Source of the DNA: Clostridium rectalis
GTDB lineage: Bacteria > Bacillota > Clostridia > Clostridiales > Clostridiaceae
Assembly: GCF_900626095.1 (NCBI RefSeq)
Contig: NZ_UYZZ01000005.1
Location: 1 to 64,000 of the forward strand
Reading direction: 5' to 3'
DNA length: 64,000 bases
Part shown: piece after piece, positions 29,264 to 39,500 of the stretch
How positions within the stretch are numbered: the first letter of the stretch is position 1
How the letters are laid out: each line of letters starts with the position of its first letter
Program-made: the position numbers and the translations under genes
Notes under the pieces: model-generated
The model's input: the letters and a program-made list of their open reading frames with translations, nothing else
The model's database searches: none
Told to the model about the DNA's origin: nothing

Positions 29264-31714
29264 TTGGATGATTTAAGAAATTTAACTTATAAAATAGAAT
29301 TTGATACGGACATAAAAAGTTTAAAAGATGCAACAAAATACGAAAACGATATCGATAAAGGCTTAAAAAAAGCAGCACAAAGTGCTGAAAATATGGGAAG
29401 TGGATTTAAAAATGCTGCTAAGAAAGCAAAAGACACAGCAAAAAATACAGATAGTATTGGAACAAGTGCAAAGACAAGTGAAGGTAGTGTTAAAAGCTTA
29501 GGAAAAGCTATAGCTGGAGCATATGTTACAAAAAAAATTGTTGATTTTGGGAAAAACGCCCTAAAAACATTTACGGACTTTGAGCAGAGCATGGCGGGAG
29601 TACACGCTACAATGGGCAATATATCAAAACAAGATTTTGAATCTTTGAAAAATGCAGCAAGAAGTGCAGGTGCAACAACCATATTTAGTGCAAAAGAATC
29701 AGCTGATGCATTAAATTATCTAGCCTTAGCAGGGTATGATACTAAAACGTCAATTAAAGCACTTCCGGGAGTTTTAAACTTAGCAATAGCAGGTAACATG
29801 GATTTAGCACGAGCAACAGACTTGGCTACGGATGGATTGGCGGCGTTTGGATTAGGAGTTGAAAATATTAATAAATTTAATGACGAAATAGCAAAAACAG
29901 CTCAAAAATCTAATACTAGTGTTCAGCAACAAGCAGAAGCAATTTTGCAAGTAGCCGGTACAGCAAAAGGTGCAGGATTTTCGTTAGAGGAAATGAATAC
30001 ACAATTAGGTATACTTGCAAATAGAGGTAAAAAAGGTTCGGAAGCAGGAGTTGCATTAAGAAATGTTATATTAAACTTATTGTCTCCACAGAATGCGGAA
30101 ATTTTAAAGGATTTACAAGGATATGGTTTTAGTGGTGTAGCAGACAAGTCAACTGGTAAAATTAAAAACTTTAACAGTATAGTTACAAGTTTAAACAAAA
30201 CGTTAAATAAGTTTAACCCAATTCAGAGGGAAGCAATCAAGTCTCAAATAGCAGGAAAAGAAAACATACAGGCTTTAAATAGTTTATTAGAAGGAAATAC
30301 AAAAGTATTAGATGGCAACACTACAGAATATAAAAAATTATTTGATGCAATTAATAACGCAGATGGAACAGCACAAGAATTTGCAGATACACAAAGTAAA
30401 ACAGTAAAAGGAGCCATGAAGGAGTTAAATTCTGCATTTGAAGAAATGCAAATATCCTTATTTGATACAGAAGGTGCAAGTCAAGGAATACAAGATTTTT
30501 TAAGATGGTTAGCGTCAAAACTTCCTAAAATAGGAAATGAAATTCAATATGTTTCAAAGATAATTATGAAAATAATTATTTTTATAGAAGAGCATAAAGA
30601 CGGAATTATAGCAGCAATTGCAGGAATAGGAACTGCGTTGGTTACATATAAAATATTAGACACAATAAAGTCAATTAAAAAATCTATGGCAAGTTTAACC
30701 GGAACAATGTCTTTATTTTCTAATCCAGTGTTTCTGGCAATAGCAGCAATTGCCCTCTTAGTAGGTGGGTTTATATATTTTTACGAAACATCAGAACCAT
30801 TTAGAAAAAAAGTAAATGAAATGACAGATGCAATAGCAGAATTAGCAGAAGAGTTTAGAGAAAATATTACACCTGCTATAGACTTTTTGTCTATAAAAAT
30901 TTCAGACTTGTGGCAGTGGTTAGAAAAAATATGGAGTTCAATTATGGAGTTTGTAAATGATATTTCTCCAAACGTTATGAGTATAATTGAAAACTTAGGA
31001 ATATTAATACAAGACTTCAACGAAGATGTGATAAAACCACTCGCAGCAATATTTTTAACAGTTGTATGGCCAGCAATAAAAAATGTGGCAACATGGATAG
31101 GAGATACATTCGGAAACACATTTGAATTAATAGGGGAAGTAATAGGTGGAATAATAGAGTTTCTAGATGGTCTAATTGAATTTATAACAGGGGTTTTTAC
31201 AAATGATTGGGGTAAGGCTTGGGAAGGTGTTAAAAAAATGTTCGGTGGAATTTGGGATGGCATTAAAGGCATCGCAAGAGGGGTTATTAATTCTATGATA
31301 GATGGAATTAATTTCTTCATTAGAGGAATAAATGATTTAGCTAATATTAAAATGCCAGATTGGTTGGGCGGAAAGCAATTAGAATTATTCACAATACCAG
31401 AAATAGGACATTTAGAAAAATTCGCACGAGGTACATTAAATGCTCCTGGTGGACTTTCACTTGTTGGTGAAAATGGTCCAGAATTAATGAATGTACCAAG
31501 CGGTAGCGAAGTTATTCCGAGTAATACTACAAGTAGAATACTTAATTCAAGTCCGAGTTCAACTATTGTAAATAAATTTAATTTTAATATTACTGGTACA
31601 GGAAACGCTAGAGAGACAGCACAAATAATAAAAAATTCAGTAAGAAAAGAAATAGAAGATATATTTGAAATGGCAAATATACAGCTTGGATATGTAGATA
31701 TAGAATCCTCTTAA
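29264..31714 (+). CDS. Tape measure protein
   Basis: 816 residues from TTG 29264, which has GTAAGGTGGTGATAG just upstream; GTG 29252 is an in-frame alternative. The N-terminal TIGR01760-type region has FTDFEQSMAGVHATMG, AKESADALNYLALAGYD and KGSEAGVALRNVILNL, common to tape measures. Two hydrophobic stretches (about 447-465 and 487-507) are likely membrane-inserting. The C-terminus has GLSLVGENGPELMNVPSGSEV. It sets the tail length and enters the membrane during DNA injection. The usual distance from the chaperone gene is broken by a 2.4-kb island. Confidence 0.92.
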   Translation: MDDLRNLTYKIEFDTDIKSLKDATKYENDIDKGLKKAAQSAENMGSGFKNAAKKAKDTAKNTDSIGTSAKTSEGSVKSLGKAIAGAYVTKKIVDFGKNALKTFTDFEQSMAGVHATMGNISKQDFESLKNAARSAGATTIFSAKESADALNYLALAGYDTKTSIKALPGVLNLAIAGNMDLARATDLATDGLAAFGLGVENINKFNDEIAKTAQKSNTSVQQQAEAILQVAGTAKGAGFSLEEMNTQLGILANRGKKGSEAGVALRNVILNLLSPQNAEILKDLQGYGFSGVADKSTGKIKNFNSIVTSLNKTLNKFNPIQREAIKSQIAGKENIQALNSLLEGNTKVLDGNTTEYKKLFDAINNADGTAQEFADTQSKTVKGAMKELNSAFEEMQISLFDTEGASQGIQDFLRWLASKLPKIGNEIQYVSKIIMKIIIFIEEHKDGIIAAIAGIGTALVTYKILDTIKSIKKSMASLTGTMSLFSNPVFLAIAAIALLVGGFIYFYETSEPFRKKVNEMTDAIAELAEEFRENITPAIDFLSIKISDLWQWLEKIWSSIMEFVNDISPNVMSIIENLGILIQDFNEDVIKPLAAIFLTVVWPAIKNVATWIGDTFGNTFELIGEVIGGIIEFLDGLIEFITGVFTNDWGKAWEGVKKMFGGIWDGIKGIARGVINSMIDGINFFIRGINDLANIKMPDWLGGKQLELFTIPEIGHLEKFARGTLNAPGGLSLVGENGPELMNVPSGSEVIPSNTTSRILNSSPSSTIVNKFNFNITGTGNARETAQIIKNSVRKEIEDIFEMANIQLGYVDIESS

Positions 31715-31737
31715 CAGAGGGTTCTATATATTTTTAG
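31702..31737 (+). terminator. Terminator-like hairpin after the tape measure gene
   Basis: AGAATCCTCT pairs with AGAGGGTTCT around TAAC (which holds the stop codon), followed by ATATATTTTT. The T-run is moderate, so it may attenuate rather than stop transcription into the baseplate genes. Confidence 0.55.
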
Positions 31738-31762
31738 TATAATATTTGTAGGAGGTGTTTAT

Positions 31763-32356
31763 ATGCCTAATCTATGCAAACTAGGAAAAGTATTTCTTAC
31801 AGTAGTAGAAGAAGAAGAATATAATTATTCTAATGATATTACGGAAAGAGCAGTAGAAGACGGAACAAACATTTCAGATAATGCGAAGTCTAATTTAACA
31901 ACAATCAGAATTAGTGGAATTATAACTGGTAAAGACTCATATCCAGAGGAAACACTTACTTTATTAAAAGTATATTGTAAATTAAGAACTGTTTTAACAT
32001 ACACAGGAATACAAAACTTTAGCAATGTAATAATAGAAAGTTTTAATAGTAATCATAACAAAGAATTAGCAAACGGTACGTTCTTCGATATAAATTTAAA
32101 ACAAATAAAGGTTGTTAGAAAAGTTAGCCTTGCAATAAATACGTCTAAATTAAATGTTCCAGATATAGAAAAAATAAAAAAACAATTAGAAGACCAAAAA
32201 CAAGCGGAAAAAGATGCTAAAAAATCAGCCAAAGCTAAAGTTAAAACACAAACTAAAGCTAAAACAAAAGTAAAAAGCAAAACTACTAAGGGAAGACAAC
32301 CAAAAAAAAAGAAACAGAAGCAATCTGCATTAGACAAAGTGCTAACTAAATATTAA
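31763..32356 (+). CDS. Baseplate protein with lysine-rich tail, 197 aa
   Basis: ATG behind GTAGGAGGTGTTTAT. The first 130 residues are a beta-rich tail domain (TTIRISGIITGKDSYPEETLTLLKVY) in the place of the distal baseplate protein next to the tape measure. Residues about 150-190 are an extreme KxKxKxKxK run (KTQTKAKTKVKSKTTKGRQ). That may bind the tape measure, the peptidoglycan or DNA; such tails are unusual in this position. Confidence 0.65.
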   Translation: MPNLCKLGKVFLTVVEEEEYNYSNDITERAVEDGTNISDNAKSNLTTIRISGIITGKDSYPEETLTLLKVYCKLRTVLTYTGIQNFSNVIIESFNSNHNKELANGTFFDINLKQIKVVRKVSLAINTSKLNVPDIEKIKKQLEDQKQAEKDAKKSAKAKVKTQTKAKTKVKSKTTKGRQPKKKKQKQSALDKVLTKY

Positions 32357-32370
32357 GAAAGGAGCAACGT

Positions 32371-32715
32371 ATGGGAACTATAGAAATAGACACAAATTTA
32401 ATACCGTATTCGTTTGAAGTTGAACTTAGTCAAAAAATTTATACAATTAGTGTAAATTATAACTATATATATGATTTTTTTACAATAGATTTAATGTTAA
32501 ATGGGGAAATGTTAATACAAGGTGAAAAAATGGTATTAAACGAAATATTGTTTAGAGACGCCTATGAGGATAAAGAACATAATTTGAATTATAAGTTTCC
32601 AAATGAACTATTAATACCTATAGCTGTGAACGACAGCATTACAAGAATAACATTTGAAAATTTAGGAAGCGACATAGAATTGTATTATTTTGAAAGAAGT
32701 GAAATAGATGAGTGA
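32371..32715 (+). CDS. Baseplate plug protein
   Basis: 114 residues, ATG behind AAGAAAGGAGCAACGT. IDTNLIPYSFEVELSQKIYTISVNYNY-type start, FFTIDLMLNGEMLIQGEKMVLNE and ELLIPIAVND resemble the small baseplate plug family described for myovirus Pam3 (gp18). It overlaps the next gene by 8 bases. Confidence 0.7.
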   Translation: MGTIEIDTNLIPYSFEVELSQKIYTISVNYNYIYDFFTIDLMLNGEMLIQGEKMVLNEILFRDAYEDKEHNLNYKFPNELLIPIAVNDSITRITFENLGSDIELYYFERSEIDE

Positions 32716-33490
32716 TATGTTTTTTAGAAGCGTAAAGGTAATTATAGGAAATAGGATATGGGACAATGACCCTTTAGATATAGATTTCAATGTGAAGTTT
32801 GATACAGACCAAATTCCAGATGAGTCGGAAATAACTATATATAATCTTTCTAGAGATAGCATTAACTATATAAAAGTTGGCATGAACATAACTGTCAATG
32901 CTGGATATGACATAGACAGAGGAACAATTTTAAATGGAGTTGTTGCAAAAATAGAAACCACAAGGGATGGAGTAGATAAAAAGACTACGATTAAAGCGTT
33001 AAATGTTACAACACAGTATTTAAACAAAAAAATAAACAAGGTATATAAAGGTGGAGTTTCTGCGGAATTTATAATAAGGGATTTGTTAGAAAGTGTTGGA
33101 ATAAGACCAAACTTATTAAAATTACAAGATAAAATAATATATCAAAGAGGATATAATGCAAATGGAAAGCTAAAAGATGTTATTAATACAATTGTTAGGC
33201 AATGTAAAAGTAGATTAATAATAAGAAATTCAGCAATTATTATAACGACAAAGGATACATGGATAGACGAAGGATTTTTACTAAACAAAGATACAGGACT
33301 AATATCTATAGAAAAACTAGATAAAGCAGATGGAATTTCTACACATAAAATAGAAATGTTATTAAATCATTCCGTTAATCCATACACGCTATTACGTGTA
33401 GAAAGTAGTGTCTTGAATGGATTAGTCTTAGTTGTACAAGGAGAACACAATAGTAACTTTACAACAAGTGTGGAGGTGAGGGTGTTGTGA
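32708..33490 (+). CDS. Baseplate hub protein
   Basis: 260 residues. DIDFNVKFDTDQIPDESEITIYNLSRDSINYIKVGMNITVNAGYD is the start of hub proteins (XkdQ / gp27-like), followed by FIIRDLLESVGIRP and RLIIRNSAIIITTKD. The hub binds tube and spike. It overlaps the spike gene by 4 bases. Confidence 0.8.
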   Translation: MSDMFFRSVKVIIGNRIWDNDPLDIDFNVKFDTDQIPDESEITIYNLSRDSINYIKVGMNITVNAGYDIDRGTILNGVVAKIETTRDGVDKKTTIKALNVTTQYLNKKINKVYKGGVSAEFIIRDLLESVGIRPNLLKLQDKIIYQRGYNANGKLKDVINTIVRQCKSRLIIRNSAIIITTKDTWIDEGFLLNKDTGLISIEKLDKADGISTHKIEMLLNHSVNPYTLLRVESSVLNGLVLVVQGEHNSNFTTSVEVRVL

Positions 33491-34044
33491 ACAATATTGT
33501 ATCTGTATTTCAAAATGCTATGTCTAATCTAGGAAATAACTTAAATTGTGTTTTGATAGGAAAAATAATAGAATATCAATCATTACATAATACTGCGACA
33601 ATAGAACTTCTACACAATGTACCAACTCAGAACATACCATATCAACCACTTATAAATATTCCTATAGGTTTTTTTAGTATTGGAGGGTACTCTATAAAAG
33701 TTAGGCCGAATATCAATGATGTCGTTGTCTTAATAGTAAGCGACTACGACATAGATAATCTGCTTATAGATGGTAAAACAAAGAAGTCTAACACAGACAG
33801 AGTACACGCATTAGAGGATGCTATAGTATTACCGCTAAGTATTAATTTTTTAAATAATTCTTTTAATGCAACAGAAGACTTAACCATACAAAAAAACGGG
33901 ACGGAAAGCTATGTAAAAATAAAAAACAACGGTGAAATAGTATTAAATGCGAATAATATAAAGCTAGGAGAAAATGCAAATAAAAAAGTTTTAATTGAAA
34001 ATGGGAATACATATAGTACATCTAGTAAAGTTTATGCAGAATAG
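33487..34044 (+). CDS. Membrane-puncturing spike protein (Gp138 family)
   Basis: 185 residues, GTG start overlapping the hub stop. An OB-fold start (NLNCVLIGKIIEYQSLHNTATIELL), VRPNINDVVVLIVSDYDIDNLL and a beta-helical C-terminus (YVKIKNNGEIVLNANNIKLG) match Gp138 spikes. It forms the tip that crosses the envelope. No iron-binding HxH is seen at the end. Confidence 0.85.
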   Translation: MNNIVSVFQNAMSNLGNNLNCVLIGKIIEYQSLHNTATIELLHNVPTQNIPYQPLINIPIGFFSIGGYSIKVRPNINDVVVLIVSDYDIDNLLIDGKTKKSNTDRVHALEDAIVLPLSINFLNNSFNATEDLTIQKNGTESYVKIKNNGEIVLNANNIKLGENANKKVLIENGNTYSTSSKVYAE

Positions 34045-34054
34045 GAGGGGAAAT

Positions 34055-34423
34055 ATGAAAAGTATTAAAATAGAAAACGGAGACATTGTAATTACGTCTA
34101 AGCGTTTAGAATTAGTAGAAGATACACAACAAAAGATACAAAAAACAAAAGGTATATTATTAACTTCTAAAGGAGAACTATTTTATAATACTACAATAGG
34201 TCTGGAGAGAAGTGAAATATTGGAGATAAAAGAAAAAAATATAAGTAAGTCTAGAAACAGAATTGCAATAATGGAAGCTTTGATGCAGGATGAAAATGTA
34301 GAAAAAGTTGAAATAATAGACATAAATAATAATAAAGCAAATAGAAATAAAATAATAAATTTAAAATTAAAATATAAGGAAGAAGAAACTATAACCGATT
34401 TAGGAGGGATTGAGATTGTCTGA
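34055..34423 (+). CDS. Baseplate wedge protein (gpW / DUF2634 type)
   Basis: 122 residues; ATG 34055 behind AATAGGAGGGGAAAT. The core QKIQKTKGILLTSKGELFYNTTIGLERSEIL and a helical tail (AIMEALMQDENVEKVEIID) match the GPW/gp25 baseplate family (DUF2634), which sits at the base of the sheath. It overlaps the baseplate J gene by 8 bases. Confidence 0.85.
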   Translation: MKSIKIENGDIVITSKRLELVEDTQQKIQKTKGILLTSKGELFYNTTIGLERSEILEIKEKNISKSRNRIAIMEALMQDENVEKVEIIDINNNKANRNKIINLKLKYKEEETITDLGGIEIV

Positions 34424-35585
34424 GTACGGTATTGTAGAGTATGGATTTAATAGAAAAACATACAATGTGTTATTAGAACAATATGAAAGTGAACTAAAAA
34501 GCCAGAATAATTTTGGTAACGAAATAGATTTTAGCGAGCAAGACCCACTTTACCAAATAACTGTACCATATATTTATATGATATCTGAACTTTGGGAAGT
34601 AGCTGAATATATATTTTATGCAACAAGTCCTAAATTTGCGGAAGGTGTTCCACTTTCCAACACAGGTAAATTTATTGGAATATCTCGTAAACAAGCAACA
34701 AAGGCAATAGGTAGTGTTATATTTACTGGTTCTCCTGGAACAAATATTCAGCAAGGATTTTTAATATCAACAGAAAGCGGAATAGTATTTCAAACAACCC
34801 AAAATGTAACAATTTCGAGCGAGGGAAATGTAACAGTAAATATAGAAGCACAAGAAGCAGGTGAAGAAGGTAATGTACCAGGGGGTACTATAGTAGAAAT
34901 AATAAATCCAACTATAGGAATTAGTTCCGTTACGAATGTAACAGAAACTACAAAGGGACAAAATATAGAAACAGATACTAATTTTAGGGATAGGTATGAA
35001 CAAACTACAACATCTGGCCAGGGTTCTACCGCTAACGCTATAAGAAATAATATTTTAACTGTTACAGGTGTTAGAAGTGCAACAGTAAAAGAAAATGATA
35101 CAAGTGAAACTATTAATAATATACCTGGACACTCTATATATGTTTTGGTACAGGGTGGAGATAATACAGAAGTTGCCAATGCTATTTTTGCTAAAAAACC
35201 AGTAGGAATAGGAACATATGGAACAATAAGTATAAATATTGTAGATACACAAGGAATATCACATATTATTAGTTTTTCTAGACCTGTTAATAAAAATGTA
35301 TGGATAAAAGTTACAATAACAAAAACAGAAAACTATCCAATTGAAGCAGACGAATTAATTAAAGATACAATAATAAAATATATAAATTCACTTAGTATAA
35401 GCGAAGATGTTATAGTTTATAAAATTATAAACTTAATAGCACAGCTTGGAATACAAGGCGTAGAAGATATACAAATACAATTAAGTTTAGATGGAACAAC
35501 ATATCAAAATAATAATATTATTATAGAAAATGAAGAAACTGCAATAACGGACAATTCTAAGGTGGTGATTACAGATGGAAACTAA
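34416..35585 (+). CDS. Baseplate J-like protein
   Basis: 389 residues; TTG 34416 is preferred because AGGAGGG lies 7 bases upstream. QDPLYQITVPYIYMISELWEVAEYIFYATSPKFAEG, then GVRSATVKENDT and the alternating domain IVDTQGISHIISFSRP are typical of the gpJ/gp47 family that forms baseplate wedges. It is complete and overlaps the next gene by 11 bases. Confidence 0.9.
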   Translation: MSEYGIVEYGFNRKTYNVLLEQYESELKSQNNFGNEIDFSEQDPLYQITVPYIYMISELWEVAEYIFYATSPKFAEGVPLSNTGKFIGISRKQATKAIGSVIFTGSPGTNIQQGFLISTESGIVFQTTQNVTISSEGNVTVNIEAQEAGEEGNVPGGTIVEIINPTIGISSVTNVTETTKGQNIETDTNFRDRYEQTTTSGQGSTANAIRNNILTVTGVRSATVKENDTSETINNIPGHSIYVLVQGGDNTEVANAIFAKKPVGIGTYGTISINIVDTQGISHIISFSRPVNKNVWIKVTITKTENYPIEADELIKDTIIKYINSLSISEDVIVYKIINLIAQLGIQGVEDIQIQLSLDGTTYQNNNIIIENEETAITDNSKVVITDGN

Positions 35586-36090
35586 AGATAGGATGATTAA
35601 TCTTCTACCGTATTATATCCAAAACGGAAAAAATATAAACAAATACTTTGGTGTTCTAGCAAAAATGTATAATGAACTTATAGATATTTTTACTAATATA
35701 CTTAATAGTAGAAATTTAGATAGTTCGACTCTGTACGGATTAGATATTATAGGAGATATTATAGGAGAAAAAAGATTAGGAAGAAATGATAAAGATTATA
35801 GAAGTGCACTTAAAACGAAAATTATAGCAAATAGAAGCACAGGTGACATAGAAACTATAAACAATTACATGAAATCGTTAATGGGTAGTTTTTATATAGG
35901 GATTATAGAAGGTAATAATACAAATATTACCCTTAGATATTCATATCCTTCTATAGACAATCCAGTTGCTTATTTAAAAAAAGCTACAGCAGCGGGTGTA
36001 AGTATAGATACACAAATACAAACATATGTACCAGTAGTTGGTCAGATGTTAGGTACATTACAATTAAATAAACGACCAACAATTATTTAG
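35575..36090 (+). CDS. Baseplate/tail protein (DUF2313, YmfQ type)
   Basis: 171 residues, ATG behind AAGGTGGTGATTACAG. MINLLPYYIQNGKNINKYFGVLA, RNLDSSTLYGLDIIGDIIGEKRLGRNDKDYR and RSTGDIETINNYMKSL match DUF2313/gpI-type proteins that attach fibres to the wedge. It always follows the J protein in such phages. Confidence 0.82.
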   Translation: METKDRMINLLPYYIQNGKNINKYFGVLAKMYNELIDIFTNILNSRNLDSSTLYGLDIIGDIIGEKRLGRNDKDYRSALKTKIIANRSTGDIETINNYMKSLMGSFYIGIIEGNNTNITLRYSYPSIDNPVAYLKKATAAGVSIDTQIQTYVPVVGQMLGTLQLNKRPTII

Positions 36091-36105
36091 ATAGGAGGTA
36101 AAAAA

Positions 36106-36405
36106 TTGAAAAAACTTGTATTTAAAGATAAAGAATTTTGGGCAGAAAAGATTATTAAAACAAAAACATCTATTATTTTTTATGTTGGAAATGAGGAAGT
36201 TAATAGATTACAACCAATAGGTAAGGATGTAAGTCAATATAGAATTTATAACGAAGATGGAAGTTTAGGACAGTTTGACACCATGTCTTTTAATAAAAAT
36301 GTAGTCACAACAGGAACAGACTTAATGCGACTGCTGTATGCTGTGCTGAAGGAAAATACTTATCTAAAAAAAGAACTACAAAAAATAAAGGGGGGAATTA
36401 AATGA
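36106..36405 (+). CDS. Hypothetical protein upstream of tail fibre, 99 aa
   Basis: TTG start behind ATAGGAGGTAAAAAA. Beta-rich first half (FWAEKIIKTKTSIIFYVGNEEVNRL) and a helical C-terminus (LMRLLYAVLKENTYLKKEL). It overlaps the next small gene by 4 bases. It may be a small fibre or fibre-linked protein; not recognised. Confidence 0.55.
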   Translation: MKKLVFKDKEFWAEKIIKTKTSIIFYVGNEEVNRLQPIGKDVSQYRIYNEDGSLGQFDTMSFNKNVVTTGTDLMRLLYAVLKENTYLKKELQKIKGGIK

Positions 36406-36569
36406 GTTTAAGGGATATGTTTGACGAATTAATAAATGAAGGCAAAACAGATAAAAATACATTACTAGACATGTTGGAAGAAATTAAAAAAAGAAATGAA
36501 ATCACATTAGTTATAACAGATGAGGAATATAATAACATTAAATCTAGAATAGAATCTTTGCCAAACTAG
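36402..36569 (+). CDS. Small hypothetical protein, 55 aa
   Basis: ATG overlaps the previous stop (ATGA), with AAAGGGGGGAATTAA before it. Helical and charged (MSLRDMFDELINEGK...LLDMLEEIKKRNE). It ends 11 bases before the fibre gene. The role may be in fibre assembly (by position only). Confidence 0.55.
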   Translation: MSLRDMFDELINEGKTDKNTLLDMLEEIKKRNEITLVITDEEYNNIKSRIESLPN

Positions 36570-36580
36570 GAGGTGTGTAG

Positions 36581-39500
36581 ATGGCTACAAGAGTAATTTT
36601 TCAAGACCCGATTTATCAATTTCCTAACAGATATAGGCTAACGGATTTAGGAAGCGGATTATACGAAATACAATCAGAACCCGGAACTATAACGCAAGAA
36701 GGTACTTTACTAAGTGCAAACAATTTAAACGCTACATCAGAAGAAGTTGTGTTTCATGTTGTTGACACTGGAACAACTGCAAATGAATTTATAACTAGTA
36801 TCAATAATTTAACGGATTATTTTATAGGGTTAAGAATAATATTAAAATCTAATACAACAAATACAGGGGCTTGCACTATAAACATATCGGATTTAGGTAG
36901 TAAAAACATTAAAAAAATTAATTTAGATGGTAATAAAATAGATTTGCAAAAAGATGATATTATTAAAAATAAATATGAACTACTTGTATTTGATGGTACA
37001 GATTTTATTATATCTAATCCCGCAGCCGACTTATCTACAGTTATAACAGACTTAGAAGAATTAATAATTAAAGTAAATACTATAGAAAAAGATTTAAACA
37101 CACTAAAAAATAAAATAGTATTTTTTGGAACAACTAGTGGTAGTAATAATAATTACACTATAAATTTAAGTGGAATAACTTCACTATATGCGGGTTTGCA
37201 AATTAATTTATTACCAAACTTTAATAATACTGGCAATAGCACAATAACTATAAATAATTTAGGTGCAAAATTAATAAAATTTAATGGAAGCAATCTAGTT
37301 GGAGGAGAAATAAAGCTTAACAATATAATAAAAATAATATATGATGGGGTTAATTTTCAATTGCAACCAACCTCCACACAAGTTGCAGATAACAAGAAAA
37401 ACATAACAGAAACAACTAATAAATTAAACAATGAGTTAGATATAACACAATTAGTTAAAACAAATATATCGACAGGATTCAATACATTAGAAAATATAAG
37501 TGGCGGAATTTCGAATATATTAGAAGTAAAAGGAAATACGATTAAAAATTTATTGGGATATACAGGAACTCAAGGGCATACAATAACGAAATCTAATTTT
37601 GCAACTTTTAATATAAGTTTAGATGTTGGAAAAACATATACTTTAAACTTAGAAGCTATTACAAACACATCTAGTGGCGAGTATGGTATATTGGGTACAA
37701 TAAAATATGCAGACGATACGTTTGATTTTTTAACTTTTGGAGATAACAAAGGAAAAAATACAGGAATGCTAATAGATAAGCTATTAATAAATAAGGAAGT
37801 TAAATCAATTGCATTGTCACTACACGAAGGAAATCTTGACACAGATAGTGCTACCATAAAGAATATAAATTTATTAGAAGGAGATTACACAAACTATAAT
37901 ATAAGTTATTTCGAAGGATTAAAAAATGTAGATAAATGTTATGTTAAGAGTGTGGGAAAGAACTTATTTAATTGTAATAAAGTAGCTAAAGGAAGATTGT
38001 CTAATATTATAGGTGGAGATTTTAAAATAAATGATATGCCTGGATATTGTACTTCTGAATTAATAAAAATTAAAGAGAATACAGATTTAAGAATTTTTGG
38101 AAATGTAATTTGGATAGTTTTATATTCTATAGATAAAAAGGTTGTAAGGGTTGTAGATAAAGTAAATTTTACAAATACTTTAAGTGGAGAAAGCTATATA
38201 GGATTTTATAGCACAGGTGATGAACAGAATTTGTCAGATGTACAACTAGAATATGGTACAACAGCAACAGCTTACGAACCGTATAAAGAATCATATTGTA
38301 ATATACGAGGCATAGAGGGAGATAATAGTTTAAAAAGATTAGCTAACGGTGTTCATGATAGCATGGATAATAAGGGGGTTATCACTAGACGAATTGGTAA
38401 AATTGTGTTAGATGGTAGTTTGGTATATAGAGACTTCAAAACATATACCAACACTGTAAGAGTATGCTATCGTAATGGTAATATAAAAAATAGTAATGAA
38501 GCAATTGTAAATTGTATCTCTGATAAGCTGGATGGAGTGGCAAAGTTGTACCAGACAGACGTAGAAGGTGTTATGGTAGGAAATGCCTTAAATAACATTT
38601 GGCTGAGAGTCAACAAAGACAAATTAGAAACACCAGACTTAGAAGGTCTGAAAAAATGGCTACAAGTAAATCCAATCACAGTTTACTACGAACTAGCAGA
38701 ATATACAACAGAAAATACTAATCAAGTGCTAAGTTTAAATAGCTTCAAGGATGGGTCTGTATATGTAGATACAGACATACCGACAACATTAGATGTTCAA
38801 TATCCTAAAAATATTGTTAGCAGATTGGCTACAATAGAAACAGATGTAAATAATCTTTCTAATGTTATTAGAGATAACTATATAACAGGTACATATTCAG
38901 AGTTTAAGAACTTAAAAGATAATAATTTATTAATATCTGGAAGTAAATATCTACTAACAGATTATAGAACTAAATATATACAACCAACTACAAATACATT
39001 AAAGGAAATGAATATAGAAGAACTAATATTAACTGCGAGTTCCCCGAATACATTTGAGCCTATAGTATATAGTCTAAGATATCCAAACGACACAATTTGG
39101 TATGATTTTAATAATAATGTCTGTGAAGATAATACAACTAGTAGAAACGGATTTATCGTTAGGCGACTCGATACAATAAATAGTTTAGACACACCGAATG
39201 ATTTTAGAACTATTACATGGGCAAGATGGACGTTAGATGCAGACAACTATTATATAAAAGACAATGATAATTATAACGTAACTGCTTATTCAGTTTGGAC
39301 TAGTGGTACAGCTGATTTAAATAAATTATACAAAGCTAATAATGCTATATATTATGTTATTTCAGATACAACAACGCCATCAAGTGCGACAGATAGCAGT
39401 GTATTTCAAAAAATCGTAGATTTAAATAGAGCTATACTATATGATGACAAAATAAAATTATTTGGGAATATTTATTTTAAAACAGGCAATTTAGTAGATA

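Noticed and set aside
29287-29682. 131-codon minus-strand open frame at the start of the tape measure gene
   Set aside because: Shadow frame; alanine-rich composition mirrors the sense codons.
30781-31392. 203-codon minus-strand open frame inside the tape measure gene
   Set aside because: Antisense shadow of a strongly coding gene; proline/serine-rich product without family features or ribosome binding site.
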